40,105 nucleotides of DNA, taken from the NCBI RefSeq assembly GCF_004348735.1, contig NZ_SMKT01000082.1:1-40105 (forward strand), read 5' to 3'. Numbering within the stretch: position 1 is the stretch's first letter; each line of letters begins with the position of its first letter. Positions 39,577 to 40,105 of this stretch are shown here, one piece after another. The notes beneath the pieces are model-generated. The model searched no databases. It was given only the letters and a program-made list of their open reading frames with translations, and had not been told where the DNA came from. The stretch comes from Actinomadura sp. KC06 (lineage in GTDB: Bacteria; Actinomycetota; Actinomycetes; Streptosporangiales; Streptosporangiaceae). The translations under genes were made by a program, and so were the position numbers.

Positions 39577-40105
39577 ATGCGACCGGAGCCAGGACAGGTT
39601 CTGCACTTCTCCGAAGACCCGACGATCACCCGGTTCGTGCCCCACGTCGCGCCCAGCGCACGTCAGCGCGAAGCCTATGTTTGGGCGGTCGATCACGCGC
39701 GTGCACCGGACTATTGGTTTCCGCGCGACTGTCCACGGGCGATGACCTGGGTCGGCGCCACCACCCTGGACGCCGACCGTGAGCGGATCATCGGACCTGG
39801 CGGCGGCACCCGTCTCCACGCGGTCGAATACTCCTGGCTCATCAAGCTTCTCGACGTCCGGCTGTTCGCCTACAGGCTCCCCGCATCACCGTTCCGCCCG
39901 ATAGGTGACCCGACGCCATTCGCGGTCGTCGCCACTGAGCCGGTCGATCCCCTCGGCCCGCCCGAGCCTGTGGGCGACCTACTGCACCTGCACGACACCG
40001 CAGGCATTCAACTACGAGTGCTCGACAATTTGTGGGAGTTCTGGGACGCGGTAACTGCAAGCACTCTGGAATTCAGCGGAATCCGCCTACGCAACGCCCG
40101 CCCCC
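39577..40105 (+). CDS. DUF6886-like hypothetical protein (partial, 3' end outside window)
   Basis: An open frame from ATG 39577 runs off the right edge with at least 176 codons. VLHFSEDPTITRFVPHVAPS, YVWAVDHARAPDYWFPRDCPR and VEYSWL resemble the DUF6886 family of bacterial hypotheticals. Function is unknown. The ribosome site is weak (a purine-rich GGGGG lies about 15 nt upstream), so the message may be leaderless: a TATAGAT -10-like sequence at 39564 is only a few bases before the ATG. Confidence 0.65.
   Translation, partial: MRPEPGQVLHFSEDPTITRFVPHVAPSARQREAYVWAVDHARAPDYWFPRDCPRAMTWVGATTLDADRERIIGPGGGTRLHAVEYSWLIKLLDVRLFAYRLPASPFRPIGDPTPFAVVATEPVDPLGPPEPVGDLLHLHDTAGIQLRVLDNLWEFWDAVTASTLEFSGIRLRNARP

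Overview
This is a very GC-rich, gene-dense piece of an actinomycete chromosome. The support is pervasive GC-ending codons, many GTG and TTG starts, a SARP/AfsR-type regulator, an ECF sigma factor with a SnoaL-like tail, 2-methylisoborneol genes, a selenocysteine formate dehydrogenase and a DUF4360 secreted protein. A Streptosporangiales (Actinomadura-like) or Streptomyces-like host fits best, but that assignment is an inference from gene content. I found no tRNA, rRNA, CRISPR array, transposase or phage gene. Convergent neighbours are tightly packed: stop codons overlap at 3196-3199, 24210-24213 and 33146-33149, with longer overlaps at 19302-19315 and 28140-28162.

Region 1 (1-19315) looks like a nitrogen-compound catabolic block. 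An acetoacetate-decarboxylase-family gene (cut by the left edge) is divergent from a glutamine-synthetase-like gamma-glutamyl ligase followed by a cytochrome P450. After an unrelated insert (two-TM protein, ECF sigma factor, MFS exporter, HSL-type esterase) come a PucR regulator with an aldehyde dehydrogenase, divergent from a GabT-type aminotransferase. A six-gene operon follows: an amidohydrolase, a complete branched-chain-type ABC importer (lipoprotein, LivH, a LivM-LivG fusion, LivF) and an SDR dehydrogenase. The promoters of the glutamine-synthetase-like gene and of the amidohydrolase operon, and probably the decarboxylase promoter, carry the same 12-bp palindrome (TTTGGGCCCAAA or close variants) next to the predicted transcription start. 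I infer that one regulator links them: import, amide hydrolysis, gamma-glutamylation or oxidation of an amine, and entry of an amino acid or aldehyde into central metabolism through GabT and the aldehyde dehydrogenase. The substrate is unknown.

Region 2 (19302-25079) holds a flavin-dependent oxidoreductase, two small membrane proteins (one with a C-terminal IPT/TIG domain), a large nitrilase-superfamily protein with an unexplained 200-residue N-terminal domain, a divergent winged-helix protein, and an imine-reductase-like enzyme. The nitrilase-like protein and its neighbours are my best candidate for an undescribed system.

Region 3 (25160-31776) holds a 1000-residue SARP/AfsR-like regulator, the two-gene 2-methylisoborneol pathway (geranyl diphosphate C-methyltransferase and 2-MIB synthase), an EamA transporter and a MarR regulator whose start codon lies inside a perfect 17-bp palindrome.

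Region 4 (31839-36961) is a selenium module: selA converges on a formate dehydrogenase whose frame is interrupted by an in-frame UGA at Sec189, followed by a SECIS-like hairpin with a GGUCU loop. Beyond it is a small protein with two DnaJ-like CxxCxGxG motifs.

Region 5 (37015-40105) has an ABM-type protein, an NmrA-like NAD(P)-binding protein, a 660-bp stretch without a convincing gene, a secreted DUF4360 protein, a strong terminator hairpin and a DUF6886-like gene cut by the right edge.
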